A stretch of 58,111 nt of DNA, taken from positions 1 through 58,111 of the forward strand of contig DWYY01000080.1 of assembly GCA_019118445.1 (NCBI GenBank). Reading direction: 5' to 3'. Both the position numbers and the translations under genes were made by a program. Positions 1 to 8,253 of this stretch are shown one piece after another. The stretch comes from Candidatus Eisenbergiella merdipullorum (lineage in GTDB: Bacteria; Bacillota; Clostridia; Lachnospirales; Lachnospiraceae). Under the pieces are notes generated by a model. The model did no database searches. It was not told the origin of the DNA and saw only the letters and a program-made list of their open reading frames with translations. The number at the start of each line of letters is the position of its first letter. Position 1 is the first letter of the stretch.

Positions 1-162
1 GCCTGCCGGAAACTCCTCGCCGATTTCCCAGGTACCGTCAAGCATATAGAGGAAATCATGCTCCTTCAGCACCCGGTCCGGATGCAGGGTGGGATGGATC
101 ATGGTGATATGATTGGCAGAGCCGATCTGCCTCTCCCGCATGAGATGTAAAAGAACGCTCAT
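1..162 (-). CDS. AraC-family transcriptional regulator, N-terminal fragment
   Basis: The first 54 codons of a gene that runs off the left edge. The reading frame opens at an ATG (160-162) preceded by GGAGG with a 5-base gap; an in-frame ATG 12 bases upstream has no such site. The peptide has the look of the sugar-sensing cupin arm of AraC-type regulators: a short helix, then a block with H-D-F-L-Y-M-L-D-G-T-W-E-I-G, which in this family opens the effector-binding barrel. The DNA-binding domain would lie outside the window. It is divergent from the GH127 arabinofuranosidase gene, the usual arrangement for a local activator of glycoside utilisation genes; that target is inferred from position only. 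Confidence 0.7.
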   Translation of the reverse strand, partial: MSVLLHLMRERQIGSANHITMIHPTLHPDRVLKEHDFLYMLDGTWEIGEEFPAG

Positions 163-372
163 TTTGTCCTCCATAAAACATTTGGCCTCTTTCGTCCAGG
201 ACTTTTCCATATTATACATGCTGCTTTCCAAAATGGCAATGGAAATGGGGGCAGGTTCCTGCTACCATAACAGGGAGTGAAAACGCAAAGAATGACGCCT
301 GTGACAGTTTGCCGACTGCAGCAGCAGTCGCTTTGGGCGGTCGCCGCAGGCGGCGGGAAATGGAGGATAAGG
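163..372. promoter_or_regulatory. Divergent intergenic region with two tandem hairpins
   Basis: The 210 bases between the AraC-type gene and the GH127 gene. No clear consensus promoter is visible. Two perfect inverted repeats lie in tandem just before the GH127 ribosome binding site: CGACTGC/GCAGTCG with a 4-base loop (313-330) and CGCCGC/GCGGCG with a 2-base loop (342-355). The SD GGAGG follows at 362-366. The same design recurs before the oadA-like gene at 49 kb. An open frame extends through this region into the GH127 gene, but it crosses the hairpins and lacks a ribosome binding site, so I treat it as leader. Confidence 0.5.
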
Positions 373-2439
373 ATGGATCAGAAAGAATACAGCAGCCCGC
401 TTTCTCTGAGAAAAGTGCAGGTGACGGACGAGTTCTGGAAGAATGAGATGGAACTGGTGAGAAAGGAAGTCATTCCCTATCAGTGGGAGGCGTTAAACGA
501 CCGGATCCCGGATGCGGATCCCAGCTTTTCCATGCGCAATTTCAAGGTGGCTGGGAGGCTCAATGCGAAAAGAAGGGCAGAGGGGGACGCCTACCGTCCG
601 GTGAAGTGGCCGCTGGAATTTCAGCCTCTTCCTAAGGATATGGATCATCTGGAGGAGCGGTTCTACGGCTATCTGTTTCAGGACAGCGATTTTTCCAAAT
701 GGATCGAGGCGGTGGGGTATTCTCTGATCCAGCACCCCGATCCGGAGCTGGAGGCGACGGCGGATGAAGCCATCGATATCGTCTGCGCCGCCCAGCTTGA
801 AAACGGATATCTGGATACTTATTATATCATCAGCGACCAAGATAAGATATTCACCAATCTGAAGGACGATCACGAGCTGTACTGCTTCGGCCACCTGACG
901 GAGGGGGCGGTGGCCTACTATCAGGCGACGGGGAAGGATAAGCTTTTAAAGGCTGCGGAGCGTTTCGCAGACTACATCGCTTCCCGCTTCGGCCCAGAAG
1001 AGGGAAAGAAAAAGGGCTATCCCGGGCATGAGATCGCGGAGATGGCCCTGGTACGCCTTTACGAACAGACGGGAGATAAGAAATATCTGGATTTGAGCCG
1101 CTTTTTCATCGATCAGCGGGGGACCAGGCCTTATTATTTTGACCTGGAGCATCCGGAAAACGTGAAGAAGGGACATGAAAATGAACTCCGTTACGTCTAT
1201 AATCAGGCGCATCTGCCGGTGCGGCAGCAGGGAGAGGCGGTAGGCCACGCGGTGCGCGCGGTATACCTGTATTCCGGCATGGCGGATGTAGCAAGGCTGA
1301 CAGGGGACGAGAGCCTGTATGCGGCCTGTGAGAAGCTGTGGAATAATATGACTCAGCAGAAGATGTATATCACGGGAGGGATTGGGGCGACCCATATCGG
1401 AGAAGCATTTTCTTTCAATTACGATCTCCCCAACGATACGGCTTATGCAGAAACCTGCGCTTCCATCGGTCTGGTATTCTTTGCCCGGAGGATGCTGCAG
1501 ATCAGGGCGGATGGCCGGTATGCGGACGTGATGGAACGGGCGCTCTATAATGGTGTTTTAAGCGGCATGGCGCTGAACGGGAAGAGCTTTTTCTATGTGA
1601 ATCCGCTGGAAAGTGTTCCGGAAGCCTGTCATAAGGATGAGAGGAAATCCCATGTGAAGCCTGTCCGCCAGAAGTGGTTCGGCTGCGCCTGCTGCCCGCC
1701 TAATCTGGCCCGTCTGGTGAGTTCTATCGCTTCCTATGCCTATACCAGCTCGCAGGATACTCTCTATGTGCATCTGTACATGGGGAGCGCGCTGGAATGT
1801 GAGCTTGGCGGGAAAAAAGCGGATATCCGCATCAGCTCCGGTTTCCCCTGGAATGGCGGGGTGACGGTGGAAATGCGTCTGGAGGAAGCGGCGGAATTCA
1901 CGCTGGCGTTTCGGATCCCGGGCTGGTGTGAAGGCTATACGGTGGATGGAAAACCCGGCTGTGAGGCGGGCGAAGTGAAAGACGGATATCTTTACCTGCA
2001 CAGGACCTGGCAGGACGGTGATAGCCTAAAGTTGGATTTCCCCATGACTGTCCGGCTCGTGGAGGCGGACAGCAGAGTCAGGGAGGATATCGGCAGGGCG
2101 GCCGTGACCAGGGGACCCATCGTCTACTGCCTGGAAGAAGCGGACAACGGCAGAGACCTGCACTTGTGCGTCCTTCCAGAGGATGTAAAGACTGCGGAAG
2201 AAAAGGGAGATATCCTCGGCGTCCCGGTGGTGAAAGTCACTGCGGACGGGCTTCGCCAGAAGCCTGAACCGGGTCCGGACGATCCTAAGCAGGAGCTTTA
2301 CCACATGTACCGCAAACCGGGATACAATGCCGCCAAACTCATCTTTATTCCCTATTTTACCTGGGCAAACCGTGGAGAAGGGGAGATGCAGGTGTTTGTG
2401 AGAGTAAGGGATTGCCTTTTTCGGAAACCCAACGTATAA
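373..2439 (+). CDS. GH127 beta-L-arabinofuranosidase (DUF1680)
   Basis: Predicted 688-residue glycoside hydrolase of family GH127, which releases terminal beta-L-arabinofuranose from plant glycans and glycoproteins. The family uses a zinc-bound cysteine as nucleophile. The matching residues are visible: Glu360 and Cys362 in A-E-T-C, and the Cys440-Cys441 pair in C-A-C-C-P-P-N, with spacing like that of the characterised bifidobacterial enzyme HypBA1 (E338, C340, C417, C418). An (alpha/alpha)6 barrel is followed by beta-rich C-terminal domains, as in the family. There is no signal peptide, so it acts in the cytoplasm on imported oligosaccharides. The ATG at 373 has GGAGG six bases upstream; a longer 720-residue frame has no such site. 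The divergent AraC-type gene is a likely regulator. Confidence 0.9.
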   Translation: MDQKEYSSPLSLRKVQVTDEFWKNEMELVRKEVIPYQWEALNDRIPDADPSFSMRNFKVAGRLNAKRRAEGDAYRPVKWPLEFQPLPKDMDHLEERFYGYLFQDSDFSKWIEAVGYSLIQHPDPELEATADEAIDIVCAAQLENGYLDTYYIISDQDKIFTNLKDDHELYCFGHLTEGAVAYYQATGKDKLLKAAERFADYIASRFGPEEGKKKGYPGHEIAEMALVRLYEQTGDKKYLDLSRFFIDQRGTRPYYFDLEHPENVKKGHENELRYVYNQAHLPVRQQGEAVGHAVRAVYLYSGMADVARLTGDESLYAACEKLWNNMTQQKMYITGGIGATHIGEAFSFNYDLPNDTAYAETCASIGLVFFARRMLQIRADGRYADVMERALYNGVLSGMALNGKSFFYVNPLESVPEACHKDERKSHVKPVRQKWFGCACCPPNLARLVSSIASYAYTSSQDTLYVHLYMGSALECELGGKKADIRISSGFPWNGGVTVEMRLEEAAEFTLAFRIPGWCEGYTVDGKPGCEAGEVKDGYLYLHRTWQDGDSLKLDFPMTVRLVEADSRVREDIGRAAVTRGPIVYCLEEADNGRDLHLCVLPEDVKTAEEKGDILGVPVVKVTADGLRQKPEPGPDDPKQELYHMYRKPGYNAAKLIFIPYFTWANRGEGEMQVFVRVRDCLFRKPNV

Positions 2440-2440
2440 T
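2412..2440 (+). promoter_or_regulatory. Sigma-A promoter for the SGNH hydrolase gene
   Basis: TTGCCT (2412-2417), a 17-base spacer and a perfect TATAAT (2435-2440). The -10 box overlaps the stop codon of the GH127 gene. It would start transcription about 45 bases before the SGNH gene and perhaps drive trkA-trkH as well. Confidence 0.6.
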
Positions 2441-2444
2441 AGGG

Positions 2445-2462
2445 ATGCAAATTCGGTTGCAT
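2445..2462. repeat. Inverted repeat at the expected transcription start
   Basis: ATGCAA (2445-2450), a 6-base gap, then TTGCAT (2457-2462). It begins 5 bases after the -10 box, so it spans the predicted start site, where a repressor would block transcription. Operator function is inference. Confidence 0.35.
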
Positions 2463-2491
2463 TTCATTTTGCAAGGAAAGGATTTACGAAA

Positions 2492-3163
2492 ATGGAAGAC
2501 ACACGTAAGGGCAGGAGATACAGCCTTATGACTGCAGCTTTTGCAGCCGGGATGCTGATCTTCCTGCCCATGTCAGTGAGCGCGCAGGAGGCTGCGCCGG
2601 CGGTCCCGGCAGAAGAAGGCCTGACGGAAGAAGAGCAGGCGGAAACCATGGGAACCCGGACGGAAGAAGCACAAGATATCATTTTTGTGGGCGATTCCCG
2701 TTTTGTGCAGATGAAGAATGCGGCGGGTGAAAATCCCTACCGCTGGATCGCCAGGGGTTCCCAGGGATATGAGTGGTTTTCCAGGGAAGCCGTGCCGCAG
2801 ATCGACGCTGCCGTACAGGAAGGAACGAAGATCCTGATCAATTTCGGGGTCAATGACGTGGCAAATGAGGAGGCCTATGCCGAGCTGGTAAACCGCAAGG
2901 CGGGAGAATGGGAAGAGAAGGGCGCCGAGGTCTATTACTCTTCGGTCAATCCGGTAGAGGACGGCCGTTATGTCACTGAAGAAAAAGTGGAAGAATTCAA
3001 CCAAAAGCTGCAGGAGGACCTGAGCCCGGAAGTGGAATGGATCGACAGCTTTTCCTGGCTGGTGGAGGATGGCTATACGCTGACGGACGGGCTTCATTTT
3101 TCGAAAGGTACCTATCAGAAACTGTACGCATTCTATCTGGATCAGATGCTGGAGGAAAGCTGA
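2492..3163 (+). CDS. Exported SGNH/GDSL-type hydrolase
   Basis: A 223-residue protein with an N-terminal signal peptide: positively charged start, a hydrophobic stretch around residues 10-28 and a likely cut after S-V-S-A. The mature part carries the SGNH blocks: G-D-S-R (block I serine), a G-V-N-D motif (block III Asn) and D-G-L-H-F (block V Asp/His). Members act as esterases or acetyl-hydrolases on the cell wall or on carbohydrates; the substrate here cannot be read from sequence. The start follows AAGGAAAGG. It lies 49 bases before trkA with no terminator between them, so co-transcription is possible. Confidence 0.75.
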   Translation: MEDTRKGRRYSLMTAAFAAGMLIFLPMSVSAQEAAPAVPAEEGLTEEEQAETMGTRTEEAQDIIFVGDSRFVQMKNAAGENPYRWIARGSQGYEWFSREAVPQIDAAVQEGTKILINFGVNDVANEEAYAELVNRKAGEWEEKGAEVYYSSVNPVEDGRYVTEEKVEEFNQKLQEDLSPEVEWIDSFSWLVEDGYTLTDGLHFSKGTYQKLYAFYLDQMLEES

Positions 3164-3212
3164 ACGGCTGCGTTTTTTCCAGAGATAAAAAAGACGGAAG
3201 AAGGAAATACGG

Positions 3213-4571
3213 ATGAGGATCATTATCGCGGGCTGCGGCAAGGTGGGCTATGTCCTGGCTGAACAGCTTAATGAAGAAGGTCATGAGATCACGATCATCG
3301 ATACGAATGAAGAAAAGATCAATATGGTAGGCAATCTTCTGGATGTGATGTGCATCCAGGGGAACGCCACCAGCTACCGGGTCCAGGAGGAAGCGGGCGT
3401 TAAGGATGCAGACCTGCTGATCGCGGTAACGAACAAGGATGAAGTGAATCTTTTATGCTGTCTGATTGCAAGGAAAGCGGGACACTGCCAGACGATCGCC
3501 AGAGTGCGTGATCCCGGCTATTATTCGGAGATCGGGTTCATCAAGGAGGAGCTGGGGCTGTCCATGGCGATCAATCCGGAGCTGGCAGCAGCGGCGGACA
3601 TCGCCAGGCTGATCCAGATCCCTTCCGCCATGGAGGTGGATACCTTCGCCAAGGGCAAGGTGGATATGGTCCGGTTCCGGATCCCCAAGGGCTCCCCCTG
3701 GGGCGGGAAAAAGATCATCGATGCCAGCAGGAAGGTCGGCGGCAACCTGCTGATCTGCGTGATCGAGCGGGAAAACCACCAGATCCTGATCCCGGACGGA
3801 AATGTGGTCCTGCATGAGGGGGATTATATCTCCGTGATCGTGCCTCCGGAGCGGATGAAGAACCTGTTTTCCAGCATCGGGATCGAGAGCAAAATGATCC
3901 ATGACGTGCTGATCGCGGGCGGCGGCAAGCTGGCCTATTATCTGGCGAGCGAGCTGCTGCAGTCCAAGATCCAGGTGCGCATCATTGAAAATAACCGGGC
4001 CAGGTGCGATGAGCTGAGCGAACTTCTGCCTAAGGCAATGATCATCTACGGCGACGCGACGGACATCGAGCTGTTAAAGGAAGAGGGGCTGGAAAGCGCG
4101 GACGCCTTCGTTTCCCTGACGGGCCTGGACGAGGAGAATGTGATGCTTTCCTGTTATGCTGGAAGGGTTTCCAGGGCCAAGATCATCACCAAGATCACGA
4201 AGATCAGCTATGGCGGCATCATCGACAGCTTTGATGTGGGCAGCATCGTCAGCCCCAGGCACCTGACGACGGAGCTGATCAGCCAGTATGTGCGCTGTAT
4301 GCAGAACTCGATGGGAAGCGCGGTGGAAGCCGTCTACCGCATGGTGGATAATAAGGTGGAGGCGCTGGAGTTTTCCGTAAAAAAAGAAGCGAAGGTGCTG
4401 GATATCCCGCTTTCGGAGATGAAGCTGAAGGATAATCTTCTGTTATGCAGCATCGTGAGAAAGGGGAAGATGATCCTTCCTTCCGGCCAGGACAAGATCC
4501 AGGCCGGGGATACGGTGATCGTCGTTACCACGCATAAGGGGCTGGATGAGATTGAAGACATCCTGGCCTGA
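3213..4571 (+). CDS. trkA: Trk potassium uptake regulatory subunit TrkA
   Basis: A 452-residue cytoplasmic gating subunit of the Trk K+ uptake channel. Two tandem RCK modules are visible. The first opens with the nucleotide-binding G-C-G-K-V-G loop at residues 7-12 and the acidic I-I-D-T strand end; the second begins near residue 230 with A-G-G-G-K-L-A. Each is followed by an RCK_C half ending in a short beta unit (I-P-E/P-S-G type loops). NAD(H) or ATP binding at the RCK_N domains controls TrkH in this family. The gene is followed after 29 bases by trkH, forming a two-gene operon. No c-di-AMP riboswitch is seen in the 49-base upstream gap. Confidence 0.95.
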   Translation: MRIIIAGCGKVGYVLAEQLNEEGHEITIIDTNEEKINMVGNLLDVMCIQGNATSYRVQEEAGVKDADLLIAVTNKDEVNLLCCLIARKAGHCQTIARVRDPGYYSEIGFIKEELGLSMAINPELAAAADIARLIQIPSAMEVDTFAKGKVDMVRFRIPKGSPWGGKKIIDASRKVGGNLLICVIERENHQILIPDGNVVLHEGDYISVIVPPERMKNLFSSIGIESKMIHDVLIAGGGKLAYYLASELLQSKIQVRIIENNRARCDELSELLPKAMIIYGDATDIELLKEEGLESADAFVSLTGLDEENVMLSCYAGRVSRAKIITKITKISYGGIIDSFDVGSIVSPRHLTTELISQYVRCMQNSMGSAVEAVYRMVDNKVEALEFSVKKEAKVLDIPLSEMKLKDNLLLCSIVRKGKMILPSGQDKIQAGDTVIVVTTHKGLDEIEDILA

Positions 4572-4600
4572 AAAAGCATGCAGAAACGAGGGATTGCTTC

Positions 4601-6037
4601 ATGAATTACAAAAGCATTGGTTATATTCTTGGCTGGATACTGCGGGCAGAAGGGGCCTTTATGCTGCTGCCCTTGATCGTTTCCCTGATCTATAAAGAAG
4701 ACATCTGGACGGTGTATCTGTGCTGCGCTGTGGGGGCGTTCGCGGCGGGAAGCCTTCTTTCCTGGAAAGGAAGCAGGAATTTCCAGCTTTTTGCCAGAGA
4801 GGGTTATGTGGCGGTTGCCCTCGGCTGGGTAGTGCTGAGCCTGGTCGGCGCGCTCCCTCTGTGGCTGTCAGGAGATATCCCGCGCTTTGTGGATGCGCTC
4901 TTTGAGATCATATCCGGCTTTACGACGACGGGGTCCAGCATCCTCGTGGAAGTGGAAGCGCTTTCCCGCGGAGGCATGTTCTGGCGCTGCTTTTCCCACT
5001 GGATCGGAGGAATGGGCGTGCTGGTATTCCTTCTGCAGATCATCCCTCTTACCAGCGGTCAGACCATGTATCTGATGAGAGCGGAAAGCCCGGGACCTTC
5101 GGTGAGCAAGCTGGTGCCGAGGGTGCGTGAGACGGCGCTGGTGCTGTACGGCATTTATATCGTGATGACGGCAGCCGAGATCTTTTTTCTCCTGATTGGC
5201 AAAATGCCCTTGTTCGATACACTCTGCATTACCTTCGGCTCCGCCGGAACGGGCGGCTTTGCGATCTGGTCGGACAGCATGGCGAGATACAGCCCTTATC
5301 TGCAGGTTGTCGTCACCATTTTCATGTTCCTCTTCGGCGTGAACTTCAGCTTTTATTATCTGATTTTGAGAAAGAAGCCTAAGGAGGCATTAGGGATTGA
5401 GGAAGTACGGGCTTATTTTGGCATTTTCGCTGTTTCCACCGTGTTGATCGCCTTTAACATCCTTTCCCAGGTGGGAAATCTGGCGGACAGCTTCCGGCAC
5501 GCGGCGTTCCAGGTTTCTTCCGTCATGACGACCACGGGCTTTGCTACCATAGACTTTGACAAATGGCCGGAATTTTCCCGGACCCTTCTGGTGCTTTTGA
5601 TGTTTATCGGCGCATGTGCGGGCAGTACCGGGGGCGGCATGAAGGTTTCCAGGGTGCTGATGTATCTGAAGACCATCAAAAAGGAGCTGGAGTTTCTGGT
5701 GCATCCCAGGAGCGTGAAGGTGATCATGATGGATGGAAAGAAGGTGGAGCATACGGTGCTCCGGGCGGCGAATATTTTCCTTATCACTTATCTTGGCATC
5801 CTGGCGATTTCCATCCTCATCGTGAGTCTGGACGGCAGCGACTTCACGACGACGGTGACCGCTGTGATCACAGCCTTGAACAATGTGGGACCGGGCCTTT
5901 CCCTGGTGGGCCCCATGGGAAACTTCGCTTTTTTCTCTGACCGCTCAAAGTTTGTCCTGATGTTCGACATGCTCGCTGGAAGGCTGGAGATATTTCCGCT
6001 GCTGCTTCTGTTCGTGCCCTACACGTGGAAAAAATGA
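4601..6037 (+). CDS. trkH: Trk potassium uptake channel subunit TrkH
   Basis: A 478-residue polytopic membrane protein of the SKT/TrkH family that forms the K+ path. It has about ten hydrophobic helices and the repeated pore-loop signatures: T-T-T-G-S near residue 110, S-A-G-T-G-G-F near 220, T-T-T-G-F-A-T near 310 and N-N-V-G-P-G near 428, the last also typical of the family. It follows trkA by 29 bases, so the pair makes a complete uptake system. A promoter for pyrH begins immediately after its stop codon. Confidence 0.95.
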   Translation: MNYKSIGYILGWILRAEGAFMLLPLIVSLIYKEDIWTVYLCCAVGAFAAGSLLSWKGSRNFQLFAREGYVAVALGWVVLSLVGALPLWLSGDIPRFVDALFEIISGFTTTGSSILVEVEALSRGGMFWRCFSHWIGGMGVLVFLLQIIPLTSGQTMYLMRAESPGPSVSKLVPRVRETALVLYGIYIVMTAAEIFFLLIGKMPLFDTLCITFGSAGTGGFAIWSDSMARYSPYLQVVVTIFMFLFGVNFSFYYLILRKKPKEALGIEEVRAYFGIFAVSTVLIAFNILSQVGNLADSFRHAAFQVSSVMTTTGFATIDFDKWPEFSRTLLVLLMFIGACAGSTGGGMKVSRVLMYLKTIKKELEFLVHPRSVKVIMMDGKKVEHTVLRAANIFLITYLGILAISILIVSLDGSDFTTTVTAVITALNNVGPGLSLVGPMGNFAFFSDRSKFVLMFDMLAGRLEIFPLLLLFVPYTWKK

Positions 6038-6067
6038 TTGCGCACCCGCCGGGTGGGATGCTATAAT
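6038..6067 (+). promoter_or_regulatory. Extended -10 promoter for pyrH operon
   Basis: TTGCGC (6038-6043), 18 bases, then TATAAT (6062-6067) preceded by TG at the extended -10 position. It starts right after the trkH stop and leaves a leader of about 40 bases before pyrH. Confidence 0.6.
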
Positions 6068-6115
6068 TTTTCCAGACAGGTTTAACAGAGAACGAAAAAA
6101 AGAACGGAGGATATT

Positions 6116-6811
6116 ATGCGCAGAATTTTGCTGAAGCTGAGCGGGGAGGCTCTCGCAGGCGATAAAAAGCACGGATTCGACGAGGCGACGGTGAAAAAGG
6201 TCGCCGCCCAGATCGCTGAGGTCATAAAGGACGGCATCCAGGTCGGTGTAGTCATCGGCGGCGGCAACTTCTGGAGGGGAAGGACCAGCGAGAACATGGA
6301 CCGGACGAAGGCGGACCAGATCGGCATGCTCGCCACCATCATGAACGCGATCTATGTATCCGAAATGTGCAGGGGAGAGGGCCTTCAGACAGCTGTTTTC
6401 ACACCGTTTTCCTGCGGCTCCTTCACGAAGCTTTTCTCCAAGGACGAGGCGGTTTCCTGTATGGAAGCGGGCGGCGTTGCCTTCTTCGCGGGCGGGACCG
6501 GGCATCCTTATTTTTCCACGGATACAGGTGTGCTGCTGCGCGCCATCGAGGTGGAGGCGGATGTGATCCTGCTCGCAAAGTCCGTCGACGGCGTGTATGA
6601 TGATGACCCGGCGAAGAATCCGGCCGCGAAGAAGTACGATGAGGTCACGATCGATGAGGTGATCGCAAAAAATCTGCAGGTGGTGGATATGACCGCTTCC
6701 ATTCTGGCGAGGGATAACCATATGCCTATGTGGGTGTTCGGCCTGAACGAGGAGGACAGCATTGTAAACGCGCTCAATGGAAAGTTCCATGGAACGAAGG
6801 TAACCGTCTGA
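6116..6811 (+). CDS. pyrH: UMP kinase PyrH
   Basis: A 231-residue uridylate kinase of the amino-acid-kinase fold, making UDP from UMP with ATP for RNA, DNA and peptidoglycan precursor synthesis. The sequence opens R-I-L-L-K-L-S-G-E (phosphate-binding lysine), has G-G-G-N-F-W-R-G near residue 47, and ends with the kinase-typical segment for UMP binding and oligomer contact. Length is normal for the bacterial enzyme (about 235). GGAGG precedes the ATG. First gene of a conserved bacterial block with frr, uppS, cdsA, dxr and rseP. Confidence 0.97.
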   Translation: MRRILLKLSGEALAGDKKHGFDEATVKKVAAQIAEVIKDGIQVGVVIGGGNFWRGRTSENMDRTKADQIGMLATIMNAIYVSEMCRGEGLQTAVFTPFSCGSFTKLFSKDEAVSCMEAGGVAFFAGGTGHPYFSTDTGVLLRAIEVEADVILLAKSVDGVYDDDPAKNPAAKKYDEVTIDEVIAKNLQVVDMTASILARDNHMPMWVFGLNEEDSIVNALNGKFHGTKVTV

Positions 6812-6872
6812 ACGGCCCTGTGGGCCTGCCGGATAAAAGAGCCGTCTGTGCGGCAGAATGAGAGGATAGAGG

Positions 6873-7424
6873 ATGAACGAGAAATTACAGCAGTTTGACA
6901 GCAAGATGAAAAAGACCTGCGACCACCTGGCGGCAGAGTTCGCGACGATCCGCGCAGGACGCGCGAATCCCCATGTGCTCGACAGGATCAAGGTGAATTA
7001 TTATGGAACTCCCACGCCGATCCAGCAGGTGGGAAATATTACGGTCCCCGAACCCCGCATGATCCAGATCGCTCCCTGGGAGAAATCCCTGATCAAGGAG
7101 ATCGAGAAGGCGATCATGGCTTCCGATGTGGGGATCACGCCTTCCAATGACGGAAACGTGATCCGTCTGGTGTTCCCGGAAGTGACGGAGGAGCGCAGGA
7201 AGGCGCTCGTAAAGGACGTGAAGAAGAAGGGTGAGGAGGGCAAGGTGGCCGTCCGCAACATCCGCAGGGACGGAAACGATGCGTTCAAGAAGATGGCGAA
7301 GGAAGACGTTTCCGAGGACGAGATCAAGGAGCTGGAAAATGAGCTTCAGAAGCTGACCGACAAGTACATCAAGGAAGTGGATAAGCTGGTGGAGGAAAAG
7401 TCCAAAGAGATCATGACCGTATAG
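6873..7424 (+). CDS. frr: Ribosome recycling factor
   Basis: A 183-residue protein matching RRF in length and sequence. It splits the post-termination ribosome together with EF-G. The two ends form the three-helix bundle (typical R-A-G-R-A-N-P near residue 30 and a charged C-terminal helix), with the small beta domain between them ([10 protein letters not shown]). It lies 61 bases after pyrH, the usual order in Firmicutes. Confidence 0.97.
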   Translation: MNEKLQQFDSKMKKTCDHLAAEFATIRAGRANPHVLDRIKVNYYGTPTPIQQVGNITVPEPRMIQIAPWEKSLIKEIEKAIMASDVGITPSNDGNVIRLVFPEVTEERRKALVKDVKKKGEEGKVAVRNIRRDGNDAFKKMAKEDVSEDEIKELENELQKLTDKYIKEVDKLVEEKSKEIMTV

Positions 7425-7516
7425 GAATTTCCGGGCGGCTTCGTCTGAAAAATATGAGGGGCAGGCAGGGCGCTTGTCCCTTTTTGCGCCTTAGGGCAAA
7501 GGGAATGGAGGAGAAG

Positions 7517-8233
7517 ATGGCGGAAAGAAAAGTGCCGGATCATGTGGCGATCATTCTGGATGGAAACGGAAGATGGGCCAAGGCAAAGGGAATGCCGAGA
7601 AACTACGGGCATGTCCAGGGGGCAAAGAGGGTGGAAGACATCTGCGAGGCTGCTTACCGGATGGGCATTCGGTATCTGACAGTGTACGCTTTTTCCACAG
7701 AGAACTGGAACCGTCCCAAGGACGAGGTGGATGCGTTGATGAGCCTTCTGCGCAATTATATGAAAACCTGCCTGAGAACGGCGGCAAAAAACAATATGTG
7801 CGTCCGGGTGCTGGGGGATAAGACCCGGCTGGACGAGGATATCAGGAACAGGATCGATCAGCTCGAGAAGGCCACCAGGGCCAACAGCGGGCTGCACTTC
7901 CAGATCGCCCTGAACTATGGAGGCAGGGATGAGATCTGCCGTGCGGTGCGCAGTCTGGCAGAGCAGGTGCGGGAGGGGACCCTTTCGCCGGATCAGATCG
8001 ATGAGGACAGGATCAGCGGTTCGCTGGATACAGCGGGCCTGCCGGACCCGGATCTTCTGATCCGCACCTGTGGAGAGCAGCGCATCTCAAATTTCCTGCT
8101 GTGGCAACTCGCCTATACGGAATTTTATGTTACGCCGGTGGCGTGGCCGGACTTCACAAAGGAAGAATTGGAAAAGGCCGTGGAGGCATATAATCATAGG
8201 GACAGACGGTACGGACTTGTAAAGGATGAATAA
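7517..8233 (+). CDS. uppS: Isoprenyl (undecaprenyl) diphosphate synthase
   Basis: A 238-residue cis-prenyltransferase that extends farnesyl diphosphate with isopentenyl units to make the C55 lipid carrier for wall synthesis. The catalytic N-terminal block D-G-N-G-R-W is at residues 15-20, with A-F-S-T-E-N-W near 70 and the C-terminal R-I-S-N-F-L-L-W-Q and E-F-Y motifs. I use the ATG at 7517, which has GGAGG five bases upstream (7507-7511); in-frame ATGs upstream (7454, 7505) would add residues not seen in the family. The product feeds the membrane lipid functions of the neighbouring cdsA and dxr. Confidence 0.95.
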   Translation: MAERKVPDHVAIILDGNGRWAKAKGMPRNYGHVQGAKRVEDICEAAYRMGIRYLTVYAFSTENWNRPKDEVDALMSLLRNYMKTCLRTAAKNNMCVRVLGDKTRLDEDIRNRIDQLEKATRANSGLHFQIALNYGGRDEICRAVRSLAEQVREGTLSPDQIDEDRISGSLDTAGLPDPDLLIRTCGEQRISNFLLWQLAYTEFYVTPVAWPDFTKEELEKAVEAYNHRDRRYGLVKDE

Positions 8234-8253
8234 GGCACAGAAGGAGAAAGGAT

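Noticed and set aside
277-372. Longer N-terminus for the GH127 protein (start at 277)
   Set aside because: No ribosome site, the extra 32 residues are encoded by the hairpin leader, and a proper GGAGG precedes the ATG at 373.
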